NCBI RefSeq assembly: GCF_900105395.1
Contig: NZ_LT629775.1
Location: 3,866,001 to 3,930,000, forward strand
Length of the DNA stretch: 64,000 bases
Direction: 5' to 3'
Source: Streptomyces sp. TLI_053
GTDB lineage: Bacteria > Actinomycetota > Actinomycetes > Streptomycetales > Streptomycetaceae
Part shown: piece by piece, positions 38,743 to 46,755 of the stretch
How the letters are laid out: each line of letters starts with the position of its first letter
Numbering within the stretch: position 1 is the stretch's first letter
Notes under the pieces: model-generated
Seen by the model: only the letters and a program-made list of their open reading frames with translations
The model's database searches: none
What the model was told of the DNA's origin: nothing
Made by a program: the position numbers and the translations under genes

Positions 38743-38793
38743 CAGGCCCAGGCCAGTGGCGATTTGCCACCGGACTGGGCCTGATTCGTTTTT
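38743..38793 (+). terminator. Hairpin with T-run after tRNA-Arg
   Basis: Arms CAGGCCCAG (38743-38751) and CTGGGCCTG (38775-38783), inner stem GTGGC-GATTT-GCCAC, then ATTCGTTTTT. A rare case here of a classical U-tract terminator. Confidence 0.85.
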
Positions 38794-38850
38794 CGCGCCT
38801 GACGCCCGGTCGACCCGTGGGGCCGGGGTCCGGCCCCACGGGTACGGCGG

Positions 38851-39660
38851 TCAGCTCGCGGCGGCGGCACCCGCACCGGCGGGGGCGGCGAAGGTCTCGA
38901 CGGGACCGAAGTCGGTGAAGGTCACCTTGTTGACGTTCTTGACGCCCTGGTAGGCCAGGATCTGCTCGGCGTACCGGGTCCGGCCCTCGGCGTCGACCCA
39001 CAGGTCGAAGTCGAAGGCGGTGACGCCCTTGGCCTTCGTCTTCCGGTACAACGACGGGTCGATCGTCACGAGCTGCTCCACGTCGATGCGACCGGAGAGG
39101 TGCTGCGTCGGGACGCCGTCCCGGGTCTCGGCGCCCTTGCGGGCGGACGGGCCCTGGGCCAGCAGCAGCGCGGCGTAACCCGAGTAGTCGCCCATCGAGA
39201 TGTCCGCAGGCCGTGCCGTCCTGCTCCACTTCCCGGCCGGGACCTGCCGGGTGTACACGCTGTCGGTGGTGAGGATCGTCTCGATCGCACCGGCGTCGGC
39301 GACCTTCGTCTCGGTGCGCCCGGTGTGGACCGTGTTGAGGTTCATCCGGCCCGAGACGGTCCCGGAGGGCTCGCCGTCGATCTCGATGGTCGTCCTCATG
39401 GAGACCGCGTAGGGCTCCTTGCTCGCGTTCGCCACGGCCTTCGCGGGGTCGAAGTCCCCGGCCGGGGGCGTGACGGCAGCCGTCGGGGCGGCGGGAGCCG
39501 GGGCAGGGGTCCCGGCGGCGGTGGCCGTGGGCGCGGCGGCGGCCGAGGTGGTCGCCGGGGCGGGGGCCGCCGCGTTCTTGTCCTCGGTGTCGTTGCAGGC
39601 GGTGAGCGCGGCCAGGGCGATTGCGGTCGCGGCGGCGGCGAGGACGGTGGTACGGCGCAT
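38851..39660 (-). CDS. Secreted lipoprotein, LppX/LprG-like
   Basis: A 269-residue exported lipoprotein. The signal peptide (MRRTTVLAAAATAIALAALTAC) ends in the lipobox LTAC, so the mature protein is lipid-anchored through Cys22. A 40-residue Ala/Pro/Thr linker precedes a beta-rich domain (DPAKAVANASKEPYAVSMRTTIEIDGEPSGTVSGRMNLN...) similar in layout to LppX_LprAFG lipoproteins that carry lipids in mycobacteria. The ribosome site is weak. It is the first gene of the accessory half after the tRNA. Confidence 0.8.
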   Translation of the reverse strand: MRRTTVLAAAATAIALAALTACNDTEDKNAAAPAPATTSAAAAPTATAAGTPAPAPAAPTAAVTPPAGDFDPAKAVANASKEPYAVSMRTTIEIDGEPSGTVSGRMNLNTVHTGRTETKVADAGAIETILTTDSVYTRQVPAGKWSRTARPADISMGDYSGYAALLLAQGPSARKGAETRDGVPTQHLSGRIDVEQLVTIDPSLYRKTKAKGVTAFDFDLWVDAEGRTRYAEQILAYQGVKNVNKVTFTDFGPVETFAAPAGAGAAAAS

Positions 39661-39776
39661 CGTGGCGGAAGCCCCCGGGGCGGAGAACGGTGGTCGGTGC
39701 GCGGAGAGCTTCCCACGGGGCCCGACCGCCGGTCGAACCCGGTTTCGATCCCGCGCCCCGGCCGCCCGGTGGCGCC

Positions 39777-40220
39777 TCACGGCCGCGCGGGCGCGTCCGC
39801 CAGGCGGTCCATCAGGCGGGCGGCGAGGCGGAGGACTTCGCGCTCGGTCTCCGACAGGTCCCCCAGTGCCTCCGCCAGCCAGGCGTCCCGGCCGGCCATG
39901 TCGCGGGCCAGCGCGGTACGGCCCTCGGCGGTGAGGTGGAGCACGGACTGCCGGCGGTCCCGTTCGCCCGGGACGCGGCGGAGCAGGCCGTCCCGCTCCA
40001 AGTCGGCGAACACCCGGGTCAGCGACTGCGGCTGCTGGTGGTCGGCGGCGGCCAGCTCCCCCGGGGACATCGGGCCGTGCCGGAGCAGGTGCCCGAGCAC
40101 GCTCAGCTTGTTGAGGCTGAGGCCCTCCCCCACGCGTTCGGAGCGCAGTCGGCGGGCCAGCCGGACGGTGCCCTGGCGGATCTCCGCAGCCTCCGGGAGC
40201 CACCGCTGATCAATCTCCAT
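39777..40220 (-). CDS. MarR-family transcriptional regulator
   Basis: A 147-residue winged-helix regulator: dimerisation helices at the ends, recognition region LSVLGHLLRHGPMSPGELAAADHQQPQSLTRVFADLERDGLLRRVPGERDRRQSVLHLTAEG (wing with DRR). MarR proteins usually repress their own gene and a divergent transporter, releasing DNA when they bind a phenolic or lipophilic ligand. It is divergent from the FUSC exporter, with a near-palindrome in the 85-bp gap. TAGCGT lies 6 nt before the ATG, suggesting a leaderless transcript. Confidence 0.93.
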   Translation of the reverse strand: MEIDQRWLPEAAEIRQGTVRLARRLRSERVGEGLSLNKLSVLGHLLRHGPMSPGELAAADHQQPQSLTRVFADLERDGLLRRVPGERDRRQSVLHLTAEGRTALARDMAGRDAWLAEALGDLSETEREVLRLAARLMDRLADAPARP

Positions 40221-40226
40221 ATTGCT

Positions 40227-40232
40227 ACGCTA
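40227..40232 (-). promoter_or_regulatory. TAGCGT -10 box of the marR-type gene
   Basis: Minus-strand TAGCGT 6 nt before ATG at 40220. Confidence 0.5.
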
Positions 40233-40239
40233 ACACTTA

Positions 40240-40251
40240 CCATTCGAGTGG
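40240..40251. promoter_or_regulatory. Candidate MarR operator
   Basis: CCATTCGAGTGG, a 12-bp near-palindrome with one wobble position, lies upstream of the -10 box of the MarR gene and before the FUSC gene, so binding could block both divergent promoters. Confidence 0.4.
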
Positions 40252-40305
40252 CAGAGAATCGGCACTTCCTGGGTCAGCGTGAGCAGGCGAGGGAGAAATC
40301 CGTAC

Positions 40306-41958
40306 GTGATGAGTAGCTACTTCTCCCGGATCCCCCGGTCCGTCCGCTTCGACCCCGGGCTCCGGCTGCTCCGCGGGACCGCCGTCACCACGGCCGCCAT
40401 GCTGGCCTCGTACGGCTCCGCGCTGCTGATCGAGCACTTCGCCCGCCTGCGGGTCGACGTGGTGGTCCAGGCCGTGGTGCTGGCCGCCACCGCCGCACGG
40501 GTCCAGCTCGGCGCCGACCGGTACGACCGGCTGCTCGGCCTCGCCGTCCTCCCGGCGGCGGGCGCGGGCGCCGCCGAGGTCGGGCGGCTGATGACCCTCC
40601 ACCCGAACGCCGCCGACGCCCTGTTCACCCTCGGGACGGCGCTGGCGGTGTGGGTCCGCCGGTTCGGACCCCGGGCAACCCGGGCCGGCAGCCTGCTGGT
40701 GCTGCCGCTGGTGGCGCTGCTGGTCGTGCCGCCCGGCACCGGGCCGGTCCCCGGCCACGACCACACGCTGTGGGTCGCGCTGGTCGCCGTCGTGTCCGGT
40801 GCCTGGGTGGCCGTCCTCCAGGCCGTCGCCGTCCGCACCGGGCTGGTCCCGGCGCCCGTCCGGGAGCCCGCTCCGGAGCCGGTGCCACCGACGCAGCCGG
40901 AACCGGAGGCCCGTCGGCGTCCGGGCGTCCACACCCGGACCGCGCTCCAGATGGCGGGCGCGGTGGGCGGGGCGTTCGTCGCCGGGCGGGCCGTCTGGCC
41001 GGACCACTGGGCCTGGGTGGTGCTCACCGCGTTCATCGTCTGCAGCGGCGCCCGCGGCAGGGGCGACGTGCTGTTCAAGGGGCTGCAACGGGCGGTCGGC
41101 GCGGCGGCGGGCACAGTGGTCGCGACAGCCGTCGCGGGCTCCTTCGGCCCGCACGAGGACGCCGCCGTCGTCCTGATCTTCGCGGTCCTCGCGGTCGCCA
41201 CCTGGCTGCGCGAACTCAGCTACGCGTACTGGGCGGCCTGCGTCACCGCCGTGCTCTCGCTGCTCTACGGCTGGTTCGGGCAGAGCTCGGACGACCTGCT
41301 GCGTACCCGGCTGGCGGCGATCGGCCTCGGCGCGGCCGTCGGCATCGCGGCCTCCTGGCTGATCCTCCCGCTCCGCACCCGGGACGTGCTGCGCCGACGG
41401 ACCGCCGACGCGCTGGCCGCGCTGACCGAGCTGCTCGGGGTCGCGGGCACCGACCGGCCCGCCCTGGAGCGCGGGCGGGCCCGGTTCGCGTACGGGGCCG
41501 CGCAGCTGGAACTGCTGGCCCGCCCGCTGCGGGCCGAACGGCGTGCTTCCGGACTGGCCGGGCGGCTGCCGGGCGGCACTCCGTCCACCCACCCGTACCG
41601 GGCCGACGTGGTGGACGCCGTCGCCGCCTGCGAGGCCCCGCTGGGCGTGCTGGTGGACGGGGCGGTCGCCGATCCCGCGCTCTGGTCCGACCCCCGGGTG
41701 GCCCGGCTCAACCGGGCGGTGGCCGCGAACAGCGCGGCGGTCCGGCGGGCGATCGGCCGCCGCCCGGGGCCCGCCTACCAGGCGGTCCGGGCGCGGATCC
41801 CCCGGCAGCCGGGGGCGGTCCCGGCGGGTTCCCCCGAGCAGCTGCGGATGCTGGCGGCGCTGCTCGCCGTCGACGACGCGCTCGGCACGATGGCCGCGGT
41901 GTTCGGCGACCCGCCGCCTGCCGGACCGGAAGCGGCCGAGGAGGCGGAAGTCTCCTGA
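40306..41958 (+). CDS. FUSC-family membrane exporter
   Basis: A 550-residue inner-membrane protein of the fusaric acid resistance / aromatic acid exporter group. It has two blocks of about five to six helices (residues 15-170 and 215-345) separated by a Pro/Glu-rich linker (VREPAPEPVPPTQPEPEARRRPG) and a long cytoplasmic helical tail, the two-half layout of FUSC proteins. GTG at 40306 lies 9 nt after GGGAGA; the adjacent ATG at 40309 is equally possible. It probably exports an acidic or aromatic compound under MarR control. Confidence 0.87.
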   Translation: MMSSYFSRIPRSVRFDPGLRLLRGTAVTTAAMLASYGSALLIEHFARLRVDVVVQAVVLAATAARVQLGADRYDRLLGLAVLPAAGAGAAEVGRLMTLHPNAADALFTLGTALAVWVRRFGPRATRAGSLLVLPLVALLVVPPGTGPVPGHDHTLWVALVAVVSGAWVAVLQAVAVRTGLVPAPVREPAPEPVPPTQPEPEARRRPGVHTRTALQMAGAVGGAFVAGRAVWPDHWAWVVLTAFIVCSGARGRGDVLFKGLQRAVGAAAGTVVATAVAGSFGPHEDAAVVLIFAVLAVATWLRELSYAYWAACVTAVLSLLYGWFGQSSDDLLRTRLAAIGLGAAVGIAASWLILPLRTRDVLRRRTADALAALTELLGVAGTDRPALERGRARFAYGAAQLELLARPLRAERRASGLAGRLPGGTPSTHPYRADVVDAVAACEAPLGVLVDGAVADPALWSDPRVARLNRAVAANSAAVRRAIGRRPGPAYQAVRARIPRQPGAVPAGSPEQLRMLAALLAVDDALGTMAAVFGDPPPAGPEAAEEAEVS

Positions 41959-41990
41959 TCGCCGCGGCTGCGGTGGCACCGCTGCTCCCG

Positions 41991-42029
41991 CTCGCACGGG
42001 AAGTCGGGCGGGCCGACTTCCCGTGCGAG
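41991..42029. terminator. Perfect 17-bp bidirectional terminator
   Basis: Arms 41991-42007 and 42013-42029 (CTCGCACGGGAAGTCGG and its exact complement) with loop GCGGG sit in the 86-bp gap between convergent stop codons, ending both the exporter transcript and the polyketide-type operon. Confidence 0.85.
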
Positions 42030-42044
42030 GTTCGGAGCCGACCG

Positions 42045-42761
42045 TCAGCCCCCGTCGGAGCCGAGCACGCGCTCGAGGAAGTCCGGCAGCGCGCGCTTCA
42101 CTCCCCCGAAGGCCTCGTGGCCGGCCCGGTAGCGCTGCCAGCCCACCGGGTGGCCCCAGTCCGCCAGGACGTCCCGCACCTTCGCCCCGCTCTGCTCCGG
42201 GATGATCCAGTCGAAGGCGCCGTGACCGATCCACACCGGCAGGTCCACCGCAACCGCCGACCGGCGGGAGGCCAGCAGCGGGACGGCCTCGTCCGGGAGG
42301 AACGGCGCGTACAGCGCCAGCCCGGCCAGCCGCTGCGGGTACCGCAGCGCCAGCACCAGCGCCATCAGCGCCCCCTGCGAGAACCCGGCGACGACCGTCC
42401 GCCCGGGCCCCACCCTCGCGGTCTCCTCGTCGAGCACGGCGCGCAGCCGCCGTTCGATGGCGAGTACACCCGGCAGCGAGGCCGGACCGGGGTTCTCCAG
42501 GGCGAACACGTCCTGTTCGAACCAGGCCCGCACCGGGTCGCCGGAGACCCGGCCGATCGGCCGCAGCGGCGCCTGCGGGAACACCCCGCGGATGCCCGCC
42601 CGGTCCAGTTCCAGCCGGTCCGCCACCTCCACCAGGCTCTCCGGTCCCTGGCCGAGACCGTGCAGCCAGAGGACGGTGGCCCGGTGCCGGCCGACCGGCT
42701 CGACCACCTCGACCACCTCGACCGGCAGCCTCACCGCCCCCACCGCGTTCCGGCCGCTCAC
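42045..42761 (-). CDS. Alpha/beta-hydrolase, thioesterase or carboxylesterase type
   Basis: A 238-residue serine hydrolase of the phospholipase/carboxylesterase fold. The triad is visible: Ser128 in AGFSQGALMA, Asp184 in GHGAFDWIIP, His215 in AGHEAFGG; the oxyanion region is LWLHGLGQGPESL. As last gene of the operon, coupled to the ketosynthase by a GTGA overlap, it is well placed to release the acyl chain from the carrier protein. GTG at 42761 is chosen from that overlap. An esterase acting on the finished product is the alternative. Confidence 0.85.
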   Translation of the reverse strand: MSGRNAVGAVRLPVEVVEVVEPVGRHRATVLWLHGLGQGPESLVEVADRLELDRAGIRGVFPQAPLRPIGRVSGDPVRAWFEQDVFALENPGPASLPGVLAIERRLRAVLDEETARVGPGRTVVAGFSQGALMALVLALRYPQRLAGLALYAPFLPDEAVPLLASRRSAVAVDLPVWIGHGAFDWIIPEQSGAKVRDVLADWGHPVGWQRYRAGHEAFGGVKRALPDFLERVLGSDGG

Positions 42762-44068
42762 CGGACCGGCGCCCGACGGGGCTGCGCCGGGCGCTTGAAC
42801 ACCATCGACGCGTACTGGCCCCCGAAGCCGAAGGAGTTCTTCAGCACCGTGGCCACCGGCCGTTCCACCGGCGTGAGCGAGGTCTTCACCGCGCAGGCCG
42901 GGTCCGGTTCGGTGCAGGTCACCACCGGCGGCACGACGCCCCGCCCGAGGGTGAGCGCCGCCGCCACCGTCTCCACCACCCCGGAAGCGGCCGAACCGTG
43001 GCCGGTGAGCGACTTCACCGCGCAGACGTCGAGCTCCGCCGTGCGCTCGCCGAACACCCGGTGCAGTGCCCGGGCCTCGGTGATGTCGTTGAGCTTGGTG
43101 GACGTGCCGTGCGCGTTGACGGTGTCGATGTCGTCCGGCGTCAGCCCGGAGCCGGCGATCGCGGTGCGCATCACCCGCTCGACCATGCCGACCTGCGGCG
43201 CGGTGATGTGGGTGGTGTCCACCGCCAGGCCCCAGCCGCCGACCACCGCGTGCGCCCCGGCCGAGCCGCGCCGGGCGGCATGGCCCGCCGTCTCCAGGAC
43301 CAGCGCCCCGGCCGATTCGTTGATCACCATGCCGGAGCGGCGCCGGTCGAACGGCATCGACGAGAGGGCCGGATCGCCCTTCCAACGGGACAGTGCCATC
43401 AACTGCCCGTACTGGGAGAGCACGTACTGGGTGTTGCGGGAGACCGAGACCGCGACCACGGCGACCTCCACCCGTCCGAGCCGCAGCAGCCGGACCGCCT
43501 CGGCGATCGAGCGCAGGCCGCCGGAGCAGGTGGCCTCCACCCGGGAGGCGATCAGCGGCACGCCCAGGCGTCCGGCCAGTTCGACCGGGAACGCCGAGTG
43601 GTCCGAGGCCTCCGCCGAGAGCCGGCGGCTCCGCAGGCTCTCCAGCACGGCGGCCGGGTCGTTGCCGATCCGCCGGTAGCGCTGCCCGAGCTCCCGGAAG
43701 TGGACCGCGTAGTCCTGCGGGAAGGAGCCGCTCGGCCCCGGCCAGACCCGGGACCAGACCAGTCCGGCCGCGTCGCCGCCGAGCGGGCCGGTGATGCCCG
43801 CATCGGTGAGCGCCTGGTCCACGACGCAGTGCAGCAGGGTGTCGCCCCAGGTGCGGTCCGGGGCGCCCCAGCGTTCGGACACCTCCTTCCTGACGTCCTC
43901 GGGGATCAGGCCGGCCGCCCAGCCGCAGGGCAGTCCGCCGAGGTCCATCCGGTCCTCGGCGACCACGCCCGACCGTCCGGCCAGGTTGGCCTCCCAGAAG
44001 TCCTCCACCGTCGCACCGATCGGAGTGACCACACCCATCCCGGTGATCACGATGTCCTCGTCCGTCAC
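42758..44068 (-). CDS. Beta-ketoacyl synthase (KS-alpha of a type II system)
   Basis: A 436-residue FabF-like condensing enzyme with the full catalytic set: Cys181 (VEATCSGGLRS), His320 (VNAHGTSTKLND) and His357 with Lys352 (VKSLTGHGSAASG). The start VTDEDIVITGMGVVTPIG at GTG 44068 has GGAGGAGG ideally placed, and it overlaps the stop of the Cys-less partner by 4 bp. This KS/partner pairing is the signature of type II polyketide synthases; the reducing partners in the operon point to a reduced or polyene chain rather than an aromatic one. Confidence 0.92.
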   Translation of the reverse strand: MTDEDIVITGMGVVTPIGATVEDFWEANLAGRSGVVAEDRMDLGGLPCGWAAGLIPEDVRKEVSERWGAPDRTWGDTLLHCVVDQALTDAGITGPLGGDAAGLVWSRVWPGPSGSFPQDYAVHFRELGQRYRRIGNDPAAVLESLRSRRLSAEASDHSAFPVELAGRLGVPLIASRVEATCSGGLRSIAEAVRLLRLGRVEVAVVAVSVSRNTQYVLSQYGQLMALSRWKGDPALSSMPFDRRRSGMVINESAGALVLETAGHAARRGSAGAHAVVGGWGLAVDTTHITAPQVGMVERVMRTAIAGSGLTPDDIDTVNAHGTSTKLNDITEARALHRVFGERTAELDVCAVKSLTGHGSAASGVVETVAAALTLGRGVVPPVVTCTEPDPACAVKTSLTPVERPVATVLKNSFGFGGQYASMVFKRPAQPRRAPVR

Positions 44069-45348
44069 CGCTCCTCCTCCCGACGTGCGTGGTGGTCGCC
44101 CGGGTCGGCGGTGACGCCGCCGAGCACCAGGGCGCCGGCCGAGGCGCTGCTCCGGCCGTGGTCGATCCCGGTGATCAGGGCGGTGCCGGGCCCCGGCACC
44201 GGACGGGCCCGCCCGGTCACCAGGTCCGGGCCGCCGAGCCGGGGGTCGGGACGGCGGAGCAGTCCGACCGGTGGCAACTGGCCCCGCCGCAGCGACTCCA
44301 CCGCGAGCACGGTGTCGATCAGTGCCGAGCACTCCAGGGCGAGACCCAGGGTGCCCTTGCTGCTGGTCACCGGTACGGCGCCGATCTGGGGCAGCACGGC
44401 CGAGACCTCCTCCCGGTCGGTGGCCGGCGAGCCCGAGCCGTGCGCCCACCAGTGGTCCGGCCGCGCGCCGGCCCGGCGGAGCGCCGCCCGCACCGCCAGT
44501 CCGGTCGCGCTCGCCCGGTCGGCGGCGACGACCGTCTCGCAGGCGAGCAGCCGGGCCAGCGCCCGGGGTGCCGGGGCGTCCGCCGGGGCGGCCCGCTCCA
44601 GCAGGACGGCGGCGGCGCCCTGGCCGAGCAGCGGTCCGGCCCGTTCCTCGTCGAACGGGCCGCGTCCGGGGGCGGCCTCGGTGCCGATCGGCTCGTCCCG
44701 GTCGAAGGAGTGCAACGCGGTGACGGAGGACGGCGGGGCCACCCCGACCACCAGGACCCGGTCGAGTTCGCCGCTCTCCAGCAGCCGCAGCGCGAGTGCC
44801 AGCGAGCCCAGGCCGCCGGCCGCCACCTCGCCGTAGGCGGCGACGTTGGAGCCCCGGAAGCCCGTCGCCATGTTGACGAACTGGCCGAGCTGGGAGGGGA
44901 TGCCGCGGATGTAGGAGTAGTCCGGCACCTCCTCGTAGAGCAGGGTGGCGAGCGGACGCGGGTCGTCCAGGGCCATCCCGGCGAGGCGGGGCATCACGTC
45001 GCCCAGTTCGTCGCCGGTGCTGCCGACGGCCATCACGGTGCCGCCGCGTTCCGGGTCGCCCCGGCCCGGGGCGTCGGGGGCGTCCGGGTCGCGGCCGGCC
45101 TGCCGCAGGGCCAGCCGGGCCGCCTCGACCGCCCAGTGGGCGGCCAGGTTGGCGTACTTGCGGTTGTCCACCCACTGCTTGCCGGTGGGCCACCCCACGG
45201 CGGAGCGGTCGACCGCGGCCACCGGCCATGGCAGCGGCCCGGCCGGCTCGAAGAGCGACCGGCCGGCGGCCATCGCGGACCAGAGCGGTTCGGTGCCAGG
45301 ACCGGCCGGGGAGATCACCCCGGTGCCGGTCACGATCACATCGGACAT
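44065..45348 (-). CDS. Ketosynthase-like chain length factor (KS-beta), catalytic Cys absent
   Basis: A 427-residue thiolase-fold partner of the ketosynthase. The start (MSDVIVTGTGVISPAGPGTEPLW) and overall length fit, but the nucleophile region reads GSNVAAYGEVAAGGLGSL: the Cys position aligns with Val175 or Glu174, not with the Gln typical of aromatic chain length factors. The first His remains (AHGSGSPATDREE), Lys remains (TSSKGTLGLALECSAL) but the second His is Leu. It should therefore form an inactive heterodimer half that sets chain length. Coupled to the KS by ATGA. Confidence 0.9.
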   Translation of the reverse strand: MSDVIVTGTGVISPAGPGTEPLWSAMAAGRSLFEPAGPLPWPVAAVDRSAVGWPTGKQWVDNRKYANLAAHWAVEAARLALRQAGRDPDAPDAPGRGDPERGGTVMAVGSTGDELGDVMPRLAGMALDDPRPLATLLYEEVPDYSYIRGIPSQLGQFVNMATGFRGSNVAAYGEVAAGGLGSLALALRLLESGELDRVLVVGVAPPSSVTALHSFDRDEPIGTEAAPGRGPFDEERAGPLLGQGAAAVLLERAAPADAPAPRALARLLACETVVAADRASATGLAVRAALRRAGARPDHWWAHGSGSPATDREEVSAVLPQIGAVPVTSSKGTLGLALECSALIDTVLAVESLRRGQLPPVGLLRRPDPRLGGPDLVTGRARPVPGPGTALITGIDHGRSSASAGALVLGGVTADPGDHHARREEER

Positions 45349-45370
45349 GGCGAGGGCCTCCTTCCCGTCC

Positions 45371-46225
45371 TCACTCGCCGACCCGGAGCGGACTGTTGAG
45401 GTTGCCCCAGATCGCGTAACCGCCGTCGACGGTGATGGTCTGCCCGACGATCCAGGCGGCCTCGTCCAGGCAGAGCATGGCGACCACGTCGGCGCTGTTC
45501 TCGGGGGTGGTCATCCGTCCGTCCGCCCACGGGGAGACCGAGAGCTCGTGCCGCACCCCGTGGTTGAAGTCGGGCCGGACGCTGAAGACCCCGGTCTGCA
45601 CCAGGCCCGGGCGGACGCAGTTGGTGACGATGCCGTGCGGTGCCAGTTCGTAGGACAGGAACTGGGTGAGGTTCTCCAGGGCGGCCTTGGCGGCGCCGAG
45701 CAGGCCGGCCCGCGGCACGATCCGGGTGGTGGTCGAGTTGGTGATGGTGATGAACCGGGCGCCGGGGCGGCCCTTCATCAACGGCACCGCGTGCTTGGCG
45801 AGCAGCCAGGTGGACCGGGCGTTGGTGTCCTGGACGAACTGCCACTGGCTGAGGGTGGCGTTCTCCAGCAGGGAGAACTTGGTGGCCGCCGCGTTCTGGA
45901 CCAGGATGTGCAGGTCACCGCCGTGGGCCTCGCCGACCTCGGCGAGCAGCTCCTCGGCGGCCGTCGCCTCGGACAGGTCGGCCCGGTGCAGGGTCACCTT
46001 GGCGCCGGACTCGGTGAGTTCGGCCGCGAGCTCCTTCGCGGGTCCGCCCCGGTCGACGTAGTTGATCGCGACGGTGGCGCCCCAGGCTGCGAGCTTGCGG
46101 CTGATGCCGGCGCCGATGCCGCGCGAGCCGCCGGTGACCAGGGCCACCCGGCCCTCCAGCGGCCGGGGTGCCAGCGGCCCGGGCAGCGGGGCGGCCGGCG
46201 GGTTGTTCGTGGTGCCGTCGGTCAT
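45371..46225 (-). CDS. SDR-family protein lacking the catalytic tyrosine
   Basis: A 284-residue short-chain dehydrogenase/reductase. The cofactor site GGSRGIG (32-38) and the structural Asn (TNARSTW, Asn135), Ser164 and Lys180 are present, but the position four before Lys180, where Tyr is expected, is Leu176, and the FabL-type position seven before is Ala173. Overall pattern (AAKAALENLTQFLSYELAPHGI) resembles FabL-like enoyl reductases. Either another residue donates the proton or it is a non-catalytic or altered reductase. ATGA overlap with the dehydratase; 22 bp to the next gene. Confidence 0.85.
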   Translation of the reverse strand: MTDGTTNNPPAAPLPGPLAPRPLEGRVALVTGGSRGIGAGISRKLAAWGATVAINYVDRGGPAKELAAELTESGAKVTLHRADLSEATAAEELLAEVGEAHGGDLHILVQNAAATKFSLLENATLSQWQFVQDTNARSTWLLAKHAVPLMKGRPGARFITITNSTTTRIVPRAGLLGAAKAALENLTQFLSYELAPHGIVTNCVRPGLVQTGVFSVRPDFNHGVRHELSVSPWADGRMTTPENSADVVAMLCLDEAAWIVGQTITVDGGYAIWGNLNSPLRVGE

Positions 46226-46755
46226 CGTTCTGTCCTCTCGCTGGTCCGGGCGGGGGCGGTGGCCGCCTGCGCCGGTTCGGTGACGGGTCCCGGGGCGGCC
46301 GGGTCCGGGGCGGTCGCGACGGCCGCGGCGCGGCGCAGCACCACCACGCTCATCCGGCCGATCGCGTAGGTCCGGTCGTTGTCGTCGTGCACCCGCCGGG
46401 TGGACTCGACCAGCCCGAGCCGGTCGTCGATCTCGACGGACCGGCCGGTGCGGGTGGTGAACCAGAACGGGGTGTCGGGGTAGAGCGGGCGGACGAAGTC
46501 CCAGGCCAGGGTCCGCAGGCCGACGACCGCGGCCGGCGAGCCGTGCTGGACCACCCAGCCTGAGGTGATCGAGTGGATGAAGCCACCGGGCACGATCCGC
46601 CGGGCGCGGTCGAGGGCCCGGGCGAAGGCGTCGTCGTCGTGGACGGGGTGCTTCTCGCCCATCAGGTCGAGCAGGCGGTCGAGCAGGTCGCCGCCGAAGA
46701 CCAGCGGACCGAACCGGTGGTCGGGCGCGCCCACCAGGTCCTCCCAGTACTTCAC
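46222..46755 (-). CDS. MaoC-like hotdog dehydratase
   Basis: A 177-residue single hotdog domain of the MaoC/R-hydratase type, expected to dehydrate 3-hydroxyacyl-ACP. The hydratase motif D-x-N-P-x-H appears as EKHPVH (Glu34, His39), followed by the helix DDDAFARALDRARRIVPGGFIHSITSG; thus Asp is replaced by Glu and Asn by His. The last 30 residues are a disordered Ala/Pro tail. It overlaps the genes on both sides by 4 bp. Confidence 0.8.
   Translation of the reverse strand: MKYWEDLVGAPDHRFGPLVFGGDLLDRLLDLMGEKHPVHDDDAFARALDRARRIVPGGFIHSITSGWVVQHGSPAAVVGLRTLAWDFVRPLYPDTPFWFTTRTGRSVEIDDRLGLVESTRRVHDDNDRTYAIGRMSVVVLRRAAAVATAPDPAAPGPVTEPAQAATAPARTSERTER

Noticed and set aside
38652..38800. Attachment site of an integrative element at tRNA-Arg
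   Set aside because: No integrase gene nearby and no repeated tRNA 3' end found by eye within the window.
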